From the NCBI GenBank assembly GCA_963575745.1, contig CAUYUJ010019604.1, positions 475,776 through 539,775 of the forward strand: a stretch of 64,000 nucleotides of DNA. Reading direction: 5' to 3'. This DNA comes from Prorocentrum cordatum (lineage: Eukaryota; Sar; Dinophyceae; Prorocentrales; Prorocentraceae). The position numbers and the translations under genes were made by a program. Each line of letters opens with the position of its first letter. The first letter of the stretch is position 1. Positions 1 to 11,499 of this stretch are shown here, one piece after another. The notes beneath the pieces were generated by a model. The model saw only the letters and a program-made list of their open reading frames with translations, made no database searches and was not told where the DNA came from.

Positions 1-105
1 TCCTCCTCCTCCTTCTCCTGCTCCCCCTCATCCTTCTCCCCCTCATCCTCCTACTCCGCCTCCTTCTCCTCTTCATCCCCCTCCTCCTCCATTCCTTCTC
101 CTTAC
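1..105. repeat. (TCC)n pyrimidine microsatellite
   Basis: Imperfect CTC/TCC trinucleotide run occupying the left edge; it probably continues outside the window. 106-205 holds no recognisable feature. Confidence 0.9.
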
Positions 106-205
106 AAATAACTTCTTCCCTGTCGCACCCCGAAGCCAGTTTTCAGGGCGGGCAGGGCGTTTCGCCTGAGAATTCCTCGCCATTCATGATTCTGAAGATT
201 AGAAA

Positions 206-650
206 TTGGCAACAGCTTCAAAGATGGAGGGCGTGTCGTTTTCAAAATGCGGCGCTCGCCTTAGCGCCGCGCACATTCGTTTTAGAAAATTGCAAGAGTT
301 TCAAGGGTTGAGGGCGAGCCGTTTTCAAAATGTCGCTCTCGCCTTAGCGCCGCGCACATTCGTCTCAAACATGTGGAAGAGTTCCAGGGATTGAGGGCGG
401 TTCCTTTTCACAATGTAATTCTCGCCCTAGTGCCGCGGACATTCGTTTTGGACAGCTGAAAGAGTTTCACGGATTGAGGGCGGTTCTTTTTCGAAATGTG
501 GTTCTCAGAATTGCGTCGCGCACATTCTTGTTTAAACGTGCAAATGTTTCATTGATTGAGGGCAAGTCGTTTTCAAAAAATGGTTCCCGCCTTAGCGCCG
601 CGCACATTAGTTTTAAACAGTTGTTGAACTTTAACGGATTGATGGTTGTT
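206..650. repeat. 83-bp tandem satellite, left part
   Basis: The word TTGAGGGCG (or a close variant) starts at 308, 391, 474 and 556, with a degenerate copy at 639, a regular 83-bp spacing; each unit also contains CTCGCCTTAGCGCCGCGCACATT-like sequence. About five units. The period is not a multiple of three, so the short open frames here are not evidence of a gene. The array resumes at 1228 after an insertion. Confidence 0.85.
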
Positions 651-655
651 ATATT

Positions 656-1227
656 GTAGTGGCCTTCGGCCAGTGCCGCCGATCCGGGGCGCTCCGACTG
701 ATGTGACCCTTCTTCGCCCTCGTCCCTCCTCTCTTTTTCCCTCCCCTCCTCTCACTCAGCATTTATCCAGTGGCCGTCGGCCTATCCCGCCACCGTGCGT
801 GGGTGGTGGGTCAGAGGCCTCATGGATGCTGGTTGGGATCTCGTGATTGGCTGGGGCTTCTGGGGGCCTCTTGGGCGCCTCTTGGGGCTTCTTGGGGGCC
901 TCTTGGGCCTCTTGGGGCCACTAGAGGGCCTCTTGGGGGTCTCTTGGGAGCCTCTTGGGGCTTCTTGGGGGCCTCTTCTGCGCCCCTTGGGGCCTCTTGG
1001 AGGCCTCCTCGGAGCCTCTTGGTGCGGGAGGGGTGGTACTCGAGTTCGGAACCCCCTCGGAGGCCACGATCCTTGTGAGGGGTGTCAAAAAACGCATCCG
1101 CTGGAAACTCGCACCCCCCCCCCCCCACCCCCCCTTCCCCGGCAGAGCCACCCCAGCAACACCCCCAGAGGCTGAGGCTCAGCCTCGAGGCTGTAGCTGA
1201 GACTCCTTGAAACTCACACGCCGGATC
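656..1227. mobile_element. Inverted-repeat insertion splitting the 83-bp satellite
   Basis: Satellite sequence stops near 655 and resumes near 1228. The intervening segment begins with GGCCTTCGGCCAGTGCCGCC followed by GATCCGG, and ends with CCGGATCGGCGGA, so the ends form an inverted repeat of about 13 bp. The interior contains a pyrimidine tract, a CCCGCCACCGTGC word shared with 34.3 kb, and GGCCTCTTGG-type repeats (about 860-1025). It has no coding capacity. A non-autonomous, MITE-like element is the simplest reading. Confidence 0.5.
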
Positions 1228-1395
1228 GGCGGATTTTTCAATGTATGTCTCTCGCCTTAGCGCCGTGCACATTCGTTCGAGAAAAATGCAAGCGCTTCAA
1301 GGGTTGAGGGCGGTTATTTGTCATATTGTGGCTCTCACCTCAGCGCCGCGCACATTCGTCTGAAAGCATTGCAAGAGATTCACGGGTTCCCCATG
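1228..1395. repeat. 83-bp tandem satellite, right part
   Basis: Two further units in the same orientation as 206-650; TTGAGGGCG at 1304, and the next boundary falls near 1386, preserving the 83-bp period. Confidence 0.75.
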
Positions 1396-1827
1396 ACCAG
1401 CGTACCAGGAATGGCTTTTTGGAAGGATTCAGGCTTTTGAGGGTGCACAGGTTATGTTCGCGGTGTTCGAGTCTCAGGAAGGGCATTCTGGCACGATTCA
1501 GGATCGTCAGGACGCAACGGTCAGGTTGATCCGTGGCGTTGATTCAGGGTCTCCGACACAGTTTTCTTCCTTAGAGGCAGTTCCCCAAAATGAGCCGATG
1601 TAGGGGCCCATGAAGAGGGAGCTTAGAGGGAGGGTTTATTCCAACATCGTTGATGCCTGTTGGGTTTACACTGACCCTCCTCCTCCTTCTCCTCCTCCTC
1701 CTCCTCCTCCTCCTCCTACTCCTCCTCCTCCTCCAGGGGGATAGGGGGATCGGGAGGGGGTGCGGACGAGGACGGGAGGGAGGGGGGGGATGCTAAAGGA
1801 ACGAACAATTAGATGAATATGAAAGTT
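1396..1827. other. Gene-free stretch with (CTC)n tract
   Basis: Nothing coding recognised. A (CTC)n microsatellite lies at about 1676-1734, followed by a G-rich, purine-biased segment. Confidence 0.6.
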
Positions 1828-1947
1828 CGGAGGTCCGCGCGGATTTCTCGGATCGGCGCTGGATCCCCCTCCCTGGCGCGCCGAGCGCGCCCAGGGGCGC
1901 CGCCAGGGGGCTCCAGCGCCGATCCGAGAAATCCGCGCGGACCTCCG
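1828..1947. mobile_element. Foldback element with perfect 36-bp arms
   Basis: Arms 1828-1863 and 1912-1947 are perfect reverse complements over 36 bp (outer end CGGAGGTCCGCGCGG). The centre is a GC-rich core with nested CCCTGGCGC/GCGCC pairing. Diverged relatives lie at 12093-12215, 19851-19955, 20211-20335 and 20604-20730, most followed by a TTTATG-type flank. A distinct-arm relative sharing the core is at 36186-36315. This is a non-autonomous foldback family; its mobility mechanism is unknown. Confidence 0.75.
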
Positions 1948-2399
1948 AGTGTTTGTGTTTATGTCATTGTACGTGTTCTTAAAGATGCGGACGAGGACGT
2001 GGGGCAGGAGCTGGCGGGGAGGGTGGGGGATGCGGAAGGGGAGGAGGAGCGGGAGGAGAGGGGTGGGGGATGCGGAAAGGGACAGGTTGGTTGGTTAGAC
2101 GCTTGCGGATCGAGTGTGCGTGCGCGGGCACGGCCTCGTTTTCGGGCACGCCCCAGAAGGGAGTAGGGGGACGGGGGAAGGCTTCTAGGAAGATCCCCTG
2201 CTTTTTAGAAGGCGCGGGAGCCGTCTCTGTAGATGCAGGGCCAGCGCCTTCTAAGAAGCAGCCTCCTTCTAAGAAACCTTCCCCCTCTCCCTACCCCCCT
2301 TGCGCGCGCCGCTGATCTTTAGTATGGCTGCCTGGCGGAAGGCGGCTCGGGGATGCCCAACCCTGACCCAGCCCCGGCCGCCGCTTGGCAACCGGACAG
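1948..2399. other. Gene-free stretch with small hairpin
   Basis: Purine-rich sequence. TTTTTAGAAGGCGC near 2203 and GCGCCTTCTAAGAA near 2250 can pair as a hairpin. No coding signal recognised. Confidence 0.4.
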
Positions 2400-2800
2400 G
2401 GAAGAATCGGGGGCGGCCAAGAGGGGGGTGATGACTAGGGGGGGTAGATATCATGGCGTGGGCCATGATATTTCCCCAGATTTCGTGGCGTCTCTTCTTA
2501 TTTCATTACGTCCCTGGCCCCCCCCCCTGGGCCGCGCACATGCCGCCGGCCATGATTTGCACCCCCCCCTCTTGGACGCCCCCCTCTTTGCCGCTCCCGA
2601 AAGAAGAGCAGCCATGAAGCGACCTCGGAGACACCACCCCGTCGTAAAGCCCCTCGCACCAGGAATTGTTCACGACGCACAGTTTTCGGCCCCTGGGGTC
2701 TCTCGCCAGGCCCCAGAACACTCCAAAACACGATTCAGGATGAAAAGCCGGTCCCATGGAAGGGGTCCAGACTTTTGGGGAATCACATTGTGGGCGTCGG
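2400..2800. repeat. Diverged dispersed repeat
   Basis: The first half (GCGGCCAAGAGGGGGGTGAT..., then CTTGGACGCC) matches 17490-17700 in diverged form. The second half (GATTCAGGATG..., then AAGGGGTCCAGACTTTTGGG) matches 36540-36605. It therefore contains pieces of two dispersed repeats, or one longer family. No reading frame is conserved between copies. Confidence 0.5.
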
Positions 2801-4216
2801 ATGCCTGGGGTGGGGAAGAGGGGAGGGGTAGAGGAGTATGAGGAGCATCAGCGTAGCGGAGGGGAGGGGAGGCAAGGGTGTCCGCGGTCGGCTGCGCCCC
2901 GTCTGTTCGGTTCGGTCGGTTGTCGCGTCGTTGCCGCTTCGCTGCGTTCGTCCGGGCTTCTTGTGGCCTGTCGGTTTCGGTCGGGGTCAGTTTCGATATC
3001 GGTTCCGTCGGTTTTCGGTTGATTTCGCCGTGGCTTGCTTTAAGAGGGGGGGGATGGACGGAGGAGAAGAGGGAGGAGAGGTAAACATTGGATGGGACAA
3101 GTTTCCAGCATAAATCCTACGCCAAAGGCTGTCTCGCCAAACGATCAATCCCACCGGCCCTTCCGCTTCGTAAGTTGCACCTGGGACTCGGCACAGGCAG
3201 CGGCCACCATCCCAGGGTCAACGGGGAACCAATACAGAGGCCATGTACGCAACGCTGTCGAGCTGTATCACGAGTGCCAGGTGCCTCAGGTGCCTAGGCG
3301 CGCCTGGTGCGCCAGATTTACCACGCGCGCCACGCGTGCCACGTGCTCCAGGCGCGCCACTTGCGTTGCATGCTCGATATGCGCATACTCCATATCCCAG
3401 ATGAAACTGCCCCACTGGAGAATTGCCCCCCTCTCGCTTCCGTGCCTTAAATTTCTCGCTCTCCTCCGCGGGGAGGTGCATGAATGACCCAGCCCCGCCC
3501 AGCCGAATTCAGAACGTCGTTCATGGCCATGGTGAACATAGAGATGATGTTGGTAAGGATGACTATGAGTGCAACAAGGGTGTTGATAGTGATGGCGATG
3601 CCACCGGCCGCAACGACAACGATGATGATGAGGGTGATGTGAGGATGACGACGGTGGTGAGGATGGATGGAGATCGCTGCAGGCAATTGCCGGTATGAAC
3701 GCTTGCTCTAGTAGTGATGGTGGTGGTGATCGTAGGAGTCGGTAGGAAAATTGTGTTCGCAAGTAGGAGTTGCATTGATAGCAACGGCTCCGATGTCGAC
3801 AATCGTATTGGCGATGATTTCCTCGTTCTCAGTCGGCTCCCTTGTTTGTCCTATATCCACTACGCATAGCATTGTCTTGCTATACCGCTCTCCTCGATGA
3901 CTACGTTGCTCTCCCTCAAATCATTGGTTACTCAGCGTTTTTATATGCTAACCTAGGGCCCACAGGCATCTGCCTTAGGGTAGAACGAGCTCGGGTCGAC
4001 CCCCCCTGTACGCGTACGCGAGCATGCGCGCTCGTGTTTACATGTTGCCGCCGATCGTTATGTTTGCCTCATATGCAGAAAGAGGAGCACCGCGAAGGCA
4101 ACGGCTCATTGACATTCGCACGCTTGCAAAGCACAGTAACTACAGGGGTGCGCAGGCGGGAAGGGAGCAGAACATGCTTGCCAACATGGCCTATCCGCCC
4201 CACCGCCCGTGCCATA
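2801..4216. other. Gene-free stretch
   Basis: TCGGTTTCGG-type low-complexity sequence (2900-3030), a GCGCGCC-rich patch (3290-3370) and degenerate GATGATG sequence (3520-3830). The open frames here are compositional; no protein family recognised. Confidence 0.5.
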
Positions 4217-4435
4217 AAAGGTTTGGGTATAGCCAGGACCCCGGGTAAGGGGACCCGGTTAGTGGTAGGGCCCTGGGGCCCCTCAATTGGCCAGATTCAC
4301 TAAACCAGGTTTGCCGTAATTTGTGTTTTTCGGGTGACGGCAGTTCTGGTTAGTGGAAATGGGACGGCGGGGCGCCCCCGGTACAAATCATTGAACCAGG
4401 TTCCACTAAACCCAGTTTTGCCAACGCCCGAAAGG
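4217..4435 (+). mobile_element. ~215-bp dispersed element (copy 1)
   Basis: Starts at GGGTATAGCCAGGACC and ends at TTGCCAACGCCC. A second copy lies in inverse orientation at 28157-28375 with roughly nine bases in ten identical. Internal words ACCCGGTTAGTGG and CCACTAAACCCAG form a partial inverted repeat. No coding capacity; a MITE-like or SINE-like element. Confidence 0.65.
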
Positions 4436-5231
4436 TGCCTAAAAGAAAACGCATCTCCGGCGCTTCGAATTCGCGGAACGGCCCCTAATAATCGGGCCCA
4501 TTTTCGCATTCCAGAAGTTGATTTCCAAAAACCGGTTCCGGGGGCGCATCAATAAGAAATAGTGGGTGCGCCATGTGCGCCAGTTCACGTAGCAGATCGT
4601 GTCGTCACCACATTCTGTTTCCAATGTGTACGTATGCACAGCGGTGGCAGGATGCTCAGCGTGGTGATTTACGCTTGCAGCCGCCTCCCCGCACATCTCT
4701 TCAGTCCCTGCCGATGGAGCCTCACTCAATGCAGATACCTGTAGCACACATTACGCCTGAAAATTGGGATTCCGACCTTAGAAAGATCGCCTGTCCCCTG
4801 CAGGGCAGCGAACACAGCTGGACGTGTGGGTCGCCTCATACTGGGAAGTTGGATCCACATGGCCAAGGTGGGATACAGAAAGCAAGGTCGGCTGCACCGA
4901 CGTTGGCGCGCTAGATTCACGCGCAATGTCGCGCGTAAGCGCCCTCGTTTCCAATGTAGACCGCCGAGCTGGCGTCCCGCGCGTGCCGCGTCGCAAGGTC
5001 GCCATGCCATGCCGCGCAGGACTCCTTTCTTCCGTCGCTCACGAGGCATGGCCCGCCCAGGCGAGAGTTGGATCTACGGGTGGGCCGCATGGCCATCGTT
5101 GCCTGGCATGCCCATTTTCCCAAGGCTTGCGCCTCTGGCGCGCCCGACTGCCGCACATGTTCTGCGCGTGAGTCCAGCCGTGTGATCTCCAGGCGTTTGG
5201 TACTCAACCTCTTCGTTCCCCCCCTGCGTCC
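4436..5231. other. No feature recognised
   Basis: Mixed-composition sequence without tandem structure. Overlapping open frames on both strands around 4826-5200 show no family resemblance. Confidence 0.4.
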
Positions 5232-5973
5232 CTAAAAGACCCGCTCCAGCTCAGTTCGGTATCGTCGAAATTGGTACGGCAAGGTTGAGCACTCAGACCA
5301 GCAGCAGTTCTGGCTCATTTTAAACCGGACTCGTTGTCGGTGTCGCCGCGGACGGTGTCCATTTGAGATGAAAGGCCGCCTGCCCAACAGCGGCAGCAGG
5401 CTCTTTGGGCACTCGCTGGTCCCCACCACCCTCAAAAACGACGCGAGCAGGCCTGGGCCCAGGTGCCAAACGTCGAACCAATTCCACCGTGGTGTTTGTC
5501 CAGAGGTTTGACGTCTGGGTCGAATCTGGATCCTGAAACCTGTGATGCTCGAATCTTGATTATTCAACCTCGATCCCTTGAATCGCGATCTTGTCAGAAT
5601 ATCACGGCGAATCCAACCGTGGCGATCATCAGGCCAAAAATCTCGATCCTCGAGCTGGGCCACATCGCGGGTGACAATTCGGACACCCTTCCATGATCTT
5701 GGCGGGAATCAGTTGCAGGAAGGCATCCCAGTGCTGGAGAACTTCGCGGCAAGCGACTAAAACGCCCGAAAACCTTGCTCTTGTAGCCACGATCCCTAGC
5801 CCCTTACTTGCCCGAAGCACATCCCCATCCTGATGACTGGCATCATCTCGTCGCGATGCCGATCGCAAGGATTCTATCTCAGTTTCTGAGGGCGCATCCC
5901 TCAGATTCTCATCGCCTCTGGGTTTGCCAATCTTGGCCACAGGGATAAGCTCGAAGCTGGTTCCCCTCCCTCC
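5232..5973 (-). pseudogene. Degenerate coding-like stretch, unknown protein
   Basis: On the minus strand an open frame runs from about 5973 to 5690 (read as ELIPVAKIGKPRGDENL, later VACREVLQHWDAFLQLIP). It continues in a second frame from about 5705 to the stop at 5232 (VRIVTRDVAQLEDRDFW, DILTRSRFKGS, FDVWHLGPGL). The two frames join at a short G run near 5690, where a one-base indel would restore a single frame of about 245 residues. The amino-acid mix is protein-like rather than repeat-like. No upstream start is visible and a TAG lies just beyond 5973. I do not recognise the family; a decayed retroelement or host gene fragment are both possible. Confidence 0.35.
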
Positions 5974-6091
5974 CTATTGGAAGGGAGGGGCCTCCGTGCA
6001 GCCGAAGGGCCGGGTGGTGGGCGCTCCCTGCTCGTTGGCGAGAGGACCCCAAGCGGGGCTTCGCGGGCTGCGGGACGGCGCCAGCCCGCGT

Positions 6092-6570
6092 GGAGCAGAT
6101 CGTCAACGGCGTGAAGGCCCGCCTGCGGGGGATCGTGCGTCGATCCTTTGCGGCCGGTGCTGTCGGCGCTGAAGGGGGACGACAGCGACAGCGGCGGCGG
6201 CGACGACGAAGACGCTGGCGCTCTGGAGCGGCTCTTGGGGCTCTCTTGGGAACGTAGTGGGCTCTGTTGGAGGGCCTCTTGGGGAACTACCGGAAAGCCC
6301 CGTCAGCGGCGTGAAGGCCCGCCTGCGGGCGATCGAGCGTCGATATTTTCTTTTCTAGTCGACGATTCACGTGGCCCCGCCAGTCCATCCAGATACGGTG
6401 CCCAGGCGAGTTGCCCCGATCAGAGATTTGGAGGAGCATGCACCGGAATGACCAACTTGAGTAACCGCCGTACCTCGAGAGGGGGAGGATGGAGGACGAA
6501 TCGGAGGAGCAGGACGTTGAGGAGAAAGAGGGGGAGCACATCGTCAACGGCGTGAAGGGCCGCGGGCGAG
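6092..6570 (+). repeat. Three copies of a CGTCAACGGCGTGAAGG word
   Basis: GTCAACGGCGTGAAGGCCCGC occurs at about 6101, with close variants at about 6301 and 6542, each in GC-rich surroundings. The first copy sits in a short open frame (EQIVNGVKARLRG). Spacing is 200 and 240 bp, so this is a loose tandem repeat rather than a clean satellite. Confidence 0.45.
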
Positions 6571-7380
6571 GACGATGACAACAACAATCAACCAACAAAT
6601 ATTCCGATGGTAGGACCCCGCACGAGAATCTACTTAGCTTGCCCCTCGCTCTTTCCTCTTCGGCCTGCCAAAGGCCCTCTTCCCGCCCTCTGTTGCGTCC
6701 GCTCCTCCTCCTCCTCCGCCTCCTCCTCCTCGTCGCCCTCCGTCGCCTCCTCCGTCTCGTCCATCTCGTTGTATTCGTCATCCTCCTGCCCCCCCTCGTT
6801 TTTTCCTCCTACTCCTCCACCTCCTCCTTTTCCCTCTCCTCATCTCCATCCCGCCTGATCTCCTCAAGCACCTCTCCTTCATTCTGGCCGGGCCACGCAT
6901 TCCGAGTTTCCTCGCCGCCGCTGCCGGCAGCGGCGCGTTTGCCGCAGGCTACACGGCGAAGCCGTTGGGACAACCCGGCCGGCCAGGCCGTTGGGGTAAC
7001 CTCGTGGGCCGCTGGGGCGAGGGAGCAAGCCGTGGGGGCAACCCCGCGGACCTCGGGCGTGGCGCGGCCGCGCTCCGGCGGGAGGCGGCGCGAGGCCGAG
7101 CTCTGCCGCGAGCGGCTCCGCCGCAGCTCTGCCCCCCCGGAGACTTCCGCGCGCCCTGTCGGGTTCGACCGCCCCATAGGGAAGGGTCTCCTTCCTGAGA
7201 TTGTCTCGCAACTCACTCACGGACGAGTCTCTCCGTTGAGACGTCCTCCGTCTTCAAGCCGGAGGATTGCAGTAACGACGACAGTGACAGGTTTCCGCAG
7301 GAGCCGCTGGTTTTTGGGTTGTGAATATATACACATATATAACTGTGAGTGTTTAGGCTGTTGATTTTCATCGGACGCAA
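6571..7380. other. Gene-free: pyrimidine tract then CpG-rich sequence
   Basis: (CTC)n-like sequence at 6700-6850, then GC-rich sequence with imperfect GCCGTTGGGGTAACC repeats (6960-7050). No gene recognised. Confidence 0.5.
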
Positions 7381-7456
7381 TCACACACACACGCACACGC
7401 ACACGCACACGCACACGCACGCACGCCCCCCCCCCCCCACACCACACACCAACACA

Positions 7457-7496
<40 letters not shown>

Positions 7497-7929
7497 GCGC
7501 GCGCGCACGCGCACGCGCACGCGCACGCGCACGCACGCGCACACGCACGCGCACGCACACGCACACGCACGCACGCACGCACGCACGCACGCACACATAC
7601 ACACACACGCACGCACGAGCACGCGCACGCGCACGCGCACGCGCACGCGCACGCGCACGCGCACGCGCACGCGCACGCAAACGCGCGCACGCAAACGCGC
7701 ACGCACGCGCACGCGCACGCGCACGCGCACGCGCACGCGCACGCACACGCACACGCACACGCACACGCACACGCAACGCGCACGCCGCCCACGCACACGC
7801 ACACGCACACACACGAACACGCACGCACGCACGCACGCCCGCCCCCCACGCACACACACACACACGCACGCACGCACGCACGCACACGCACACGCGCACG
7901 CACACGCACACACACGCACACGCACACGC

Positions 7930-7970
<41 letters not shown>

Positions 7971-8131
7971 TACGCACCCGCACGCGCACGCGCACGCGCA
8001 CGCGCACGCGCACGCGCACACGCACACGCACGCACGCGCACGCGCACGCGCACGCGCACGCACACGCACACACACACACACCCATACACACACACACGCA
8101 CACACGCACACACACACACACGCACACACAC
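7381..8131. repeat. 750-bp (CA)n/(CG)n/(ACGC)n tract
   Basis: Uninterrupted alternating purine-pyrimidine sequence of CACACA, CACGCA and CGCACG words. All six frames stay open for hundreds of codons because of composition; none is a gene. Such alternation is classically Z-DNA-prone. Confidence 0.95.
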
Positions 8132-8582
8132 AAGAGCTGCGGTCCCTATGGGGAGGAGGCCCCCGCCAGAGACTTCCCTCGCGGGCGAAGCTCCTGGTGG
8201 GGACCCCCTCCCAACTCAGGCCTGAGGAGCCCCAGGATTACAAAAAAATACAGGTTTGAGGATGACCCACTGGGATTAAAAACGTCAGGTGCGGGACCCA
8301 TACGGTCGGACCGAGGTGTAAGATCGATGTCGGTTCGGGGACGGCGTCCTAGTGTTCTTTTTGTTTGTTGAGTGCTTGTGTGCTCTGGGTGAGGGCACCC
8401 GCGAATGATCCTAGGGTTTGGGGTGTTTCGGCTGGCGGAGGGTTTCACGTTCTTGAACAACTTGTTTTGGCCTAGGTCCGACTGTAAGGAGGGGGCTCCT
8501 GCTCAAGTTTTTTTCCGGGGTACGATGTGCGTGCCCAAGAGCATGCGAGCAGAGTGCTCGTGCGTGCGCATGTGCGTGCGAT

Positions 8583-8583
<1 letters not shown>

Positions 8584-8651
<68 letters not shown>

Positions 8652-8740
8652 CTGATGCTGAGGATGATGATGATGATGCTGCTGATGATGATGACGATGA
8701 GGATGAGGATGATGATGCTGTTGTCGAGCAAAATGATGCG
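8584..8740. repeat. (GAT)n microsatellite
   Basis: About 23 uninterrupted GAT units (8585-8652), then degenerate GAT/GCT units to about 8740. Confidence 0.95.
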
Positions 8741-8849
8741 CGCGGGGTGCCCTGGTAACATATGGAGGATGGGGTGAATGGCTCCCGCGCGGGGTGTCCA
8801 GAGAAAATAAGAAGCCGACTTCGGATGTGGGGAACAGGACGTTGGAATC

Positions 8850-9730
8850 GCTAGCCCCGCCACTTCATCCACGCACCCAGTGACAGAAGAAGGCCGTTCG
8901 GCCCCCCCAGTCTTAATGACATCCAGTTGCTTCTGGCATTCCCGCCACCGTGCCAGCGCACCCTTTGGGGCGGCAAGCACTCCAGAAGGCAAGGGGGCCT
9001 GTTGGGGGCCTTTGATTCACGCTCCATGTCGTTAGCCTTTCTTGTGGCCGTCCTGCAGCTTTTCGGGGCAGTTTTGGGCGCTGCCAGGGCCGTCTTGGAG
9101 CGCTCTTTGGGCCGTCTTGGAGCTCTCTTCGGGGCCTCTTGTGCACTCTTGGGGGCCTCTTGGACTGCAATGGTTTGTGCCTTTCGGGGTCCTGGTTGGG
9201 GCCTCTTTCTATCCCTTTTGGAGCCTCCCGGGCCCTCTTGGGGTGGCAAGCTCGAATTTTAGGTTCATCCTCTTGGTCCCTTCGTGGGACCGTTTTGGGC
9301 ATTCTTGGGCGCATCTTAGGCCGTCGTGGAGTCCTCGTAGGCGTGGGTGGGGCCCTCTTTCTGGCCCTCTTTGGCCTCGTTGGCTGTATTGGGGCAGTGC
9401 TGGTGGCCTCTGGAGTCGTCTTGCGACGTCGGAAGCTCGAGATAACCCGAAGAGCATGCTGAGAAACAGTCCATCCATTGTCTTTGCCTCTCGGGGCCCT
9501 CTTGGCAAGGCTCGTGGTGCCCGCTCGGGACGCCTCGAAGGCTTCTTGGGCTGTCTGGAAGCCAGATTGGGCCGTCTTGAGGACAAAATGGATTGTTTTG
9601 CAGCGATATTGGGCCGTCTTAAAGGCATATGGGCCTCGGGAGCGCGAAATTGTTGCATTCTGCGAGGGGTTGTGGCCTCGGAAAGAGGGGGGTGGTGTAC
9701 GCAGGTGGGTACTCCCCAAGGGGTGAGAGC
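8850..9730. repeat. Degenerate GGCCTCTTGG-type repeat
   Basis: Words such as GGGCCGTCTTGG and GGGGCCTCTTGG recur every 10-30 bp. Same family as the 27.6-34.25 kb array. The segment CTCGAATTTTAGGTTC (about 9250) is shared with about 40030. Long open frames on both strands are compositional. Confidence 0.75.
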
Positions 9731-9889
9731 CCTTAGTAAATTACAGAAGCCCTACCAGGCAGACCCTGGCATTCCAGCGCGCCCCAATGTGCCAGCGGGC
9801 ACGCTGGCGGCGAGTTGGACTTTGTGGTTGAACCTGTAGCAGATCCAAAAATATGGATTTACATACCGTTCGAGGGTGTTTTTTATATG

Positions 9890-10290
9890 TCATTCGTTGG
9901 CGGATGACGGGAAGCGCGCTTTGATTTGAAGAGTCGCGCGAAGAACATCGTCTATCGCCCCGGAGGGAAATAGTTGTATGCATTGGGGACGTCTTGGCGG
10001 GAAACGGGCTCTAGGTCGCTCATCCATTCTTTGCGGTTGGATGGCGGGATGTGCGCTTAGATTCGAAGAGTCGCGCGATGGACAGCGTTTTTTGGCCTGG
10101 AGGACAGTATTGGCATAAATTTGGGGAGGTCCAAGAGGGAAGCGGGTCGATGTTGTTCCCTGATTCGATGCGGTTGAAGGACGGGAAGCGCGTTTCGACT
10201 CGAAGAGTCTCGCGATGGACGTTGCCTACAGGCCCAGAGGGAATACTTGCATCAGATGGTCAGGGGCAGCATTACGACACCGACTCCGCA
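9890..10290 (+). repeat. 137-bp tandem repeat, three units
   Basis: GAAGAGTC starts at 9928, 10065 and 10202, exactly 137 bp apart, each preceded by a GACGGGAAGCGCG-like block and followed by CGCGATGGAC. The units are diverged. Confidence 0.8.
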
Positions 10291-10693
10291 GTACACATGC
10301 CCCAATCTTCGGAATTCTTGTGGCGTAAGACGTGCCGCGGTGCTGCGAGCTGCCGACCGTGGGACGCCGTGGGCACTCTCCCGGTCGAGCCTCAGACGCT
10401 CCGCGGGGGCCGCCCTCGCGGGAGTCCATCCTTCTCGCCGCTGGCACGCGGCCATGAAGTTCACCGCCACTTGCGAGAGCGCTGGTGCTTTGTCAGCGCT
10501 GGCGAGACTCGGCGGCAAGCCCCGGGGGGGAGTGGGAAGCCGCGGGCCTTCTCAGAAGGCTCGGAAGCATCCCGGCCTTCGGAGAAGTGTGCTAAGCCTT
10601 CCCCGAAGGCGCAGAGCACTTGTCAGAAGACCGGAGGGCTTCTGAGAAGCCCCGCCGCCTTCTGAGAGGGGCTCATCCTCTAGGGCGGCGGCT

Positions 10694-10725
<32 letters not shown>

Positions 10726-11283
10726 TCCCTCCTCCCTCCTCCCTCCTCGGTTCGACTCGATGGTGTCCGGTTCCGATTCGCTTCGACTTCGGATTCCGAT
10801 GTGGCTTCCGATTCCTCAATGGAGGCCCACTAGCCTGCCGAGTTCTGCCGACTCGACTTCTCCCGACGTGGCTGCAGGTTTCCGCCGACCCGATTCCTCT
10901 CGATCGCCGACCCGACTTGTCGATCCGACTCGGGGCTCTCCTGCTCCCCGTTTCCCCCCCAGCGCTCGCCGCCGAGAGACGGGCCCACGCACCTCCTCCT
11001 GGCCTGATCGGAAGCCGGCGAGGCGCATTTCGGCCCGAGGCCTGCGGCTCTCTCCGCGCGCCCGCCGGGCGCCCGCGGAGCCGCGCGCCCGCCGGGCCCC
11101 GCGCGCGAGCCGTCCTGGGGGGCTGGTCGCCCCGCCCAGCAGGAGTTCTCGGGCGCCTGGCCCGGAGAACAACTTCTGAGCCTCCCAGATGGGGTCGGAG
11201 CAGGTGGGGTCGGAGGATCGCGCCGCATCGCCGATGCACCCGCGACGCGGCTCGATGTGGAGCCCGTGTTTCCCCGCGCCGAC
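10291..11283. other. Gene-free GC-rich sequence with short hairpins and (TCG)n
   Basis: Several short self-complementary words (CCTTCTCAGAAGG, GGCTTCTGAGAAGCC) at 10540-10670, a (TCG)n run at about 10693-10726, then GC-rich sequence. Open frames of 130-330 codons exist on both strands but look compositional (Arg/Pro/Ala only). Confidence 0.5.
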
Positions 11284-11362
11284 GCCGCCGATGCATCGCC
11301 GACGCATCGCCAGTGCATCGCCGATGCATTGCCGATACATCGACGATGCATTGGGGATGCGG
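11284..11362. repeat. 12-bp tandem repeat GCATCGCCGATG
   Basis: About six degenerate units of GCATCGCCGATG. Confidence 0.8.
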
Positions 11363-11499
11363 CGCGATCCCTCGACCCCACCTACTCGGACACCATCCAG
11401 GAGGCCTCTATAAGCAACGACAGCACATCAACTTGTGGAGCTCCGTGCGGACTTCTTGGATATGCGGTGCAGGATGGACCTCAAATAGATATTATTATG

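Noticed and set aside
7217-8371. Open frames of 250-340 codons on both strands across the CA/CG tract
   Set aside because: Pure dinucleotide composition keeps all frames open; no protein signal.
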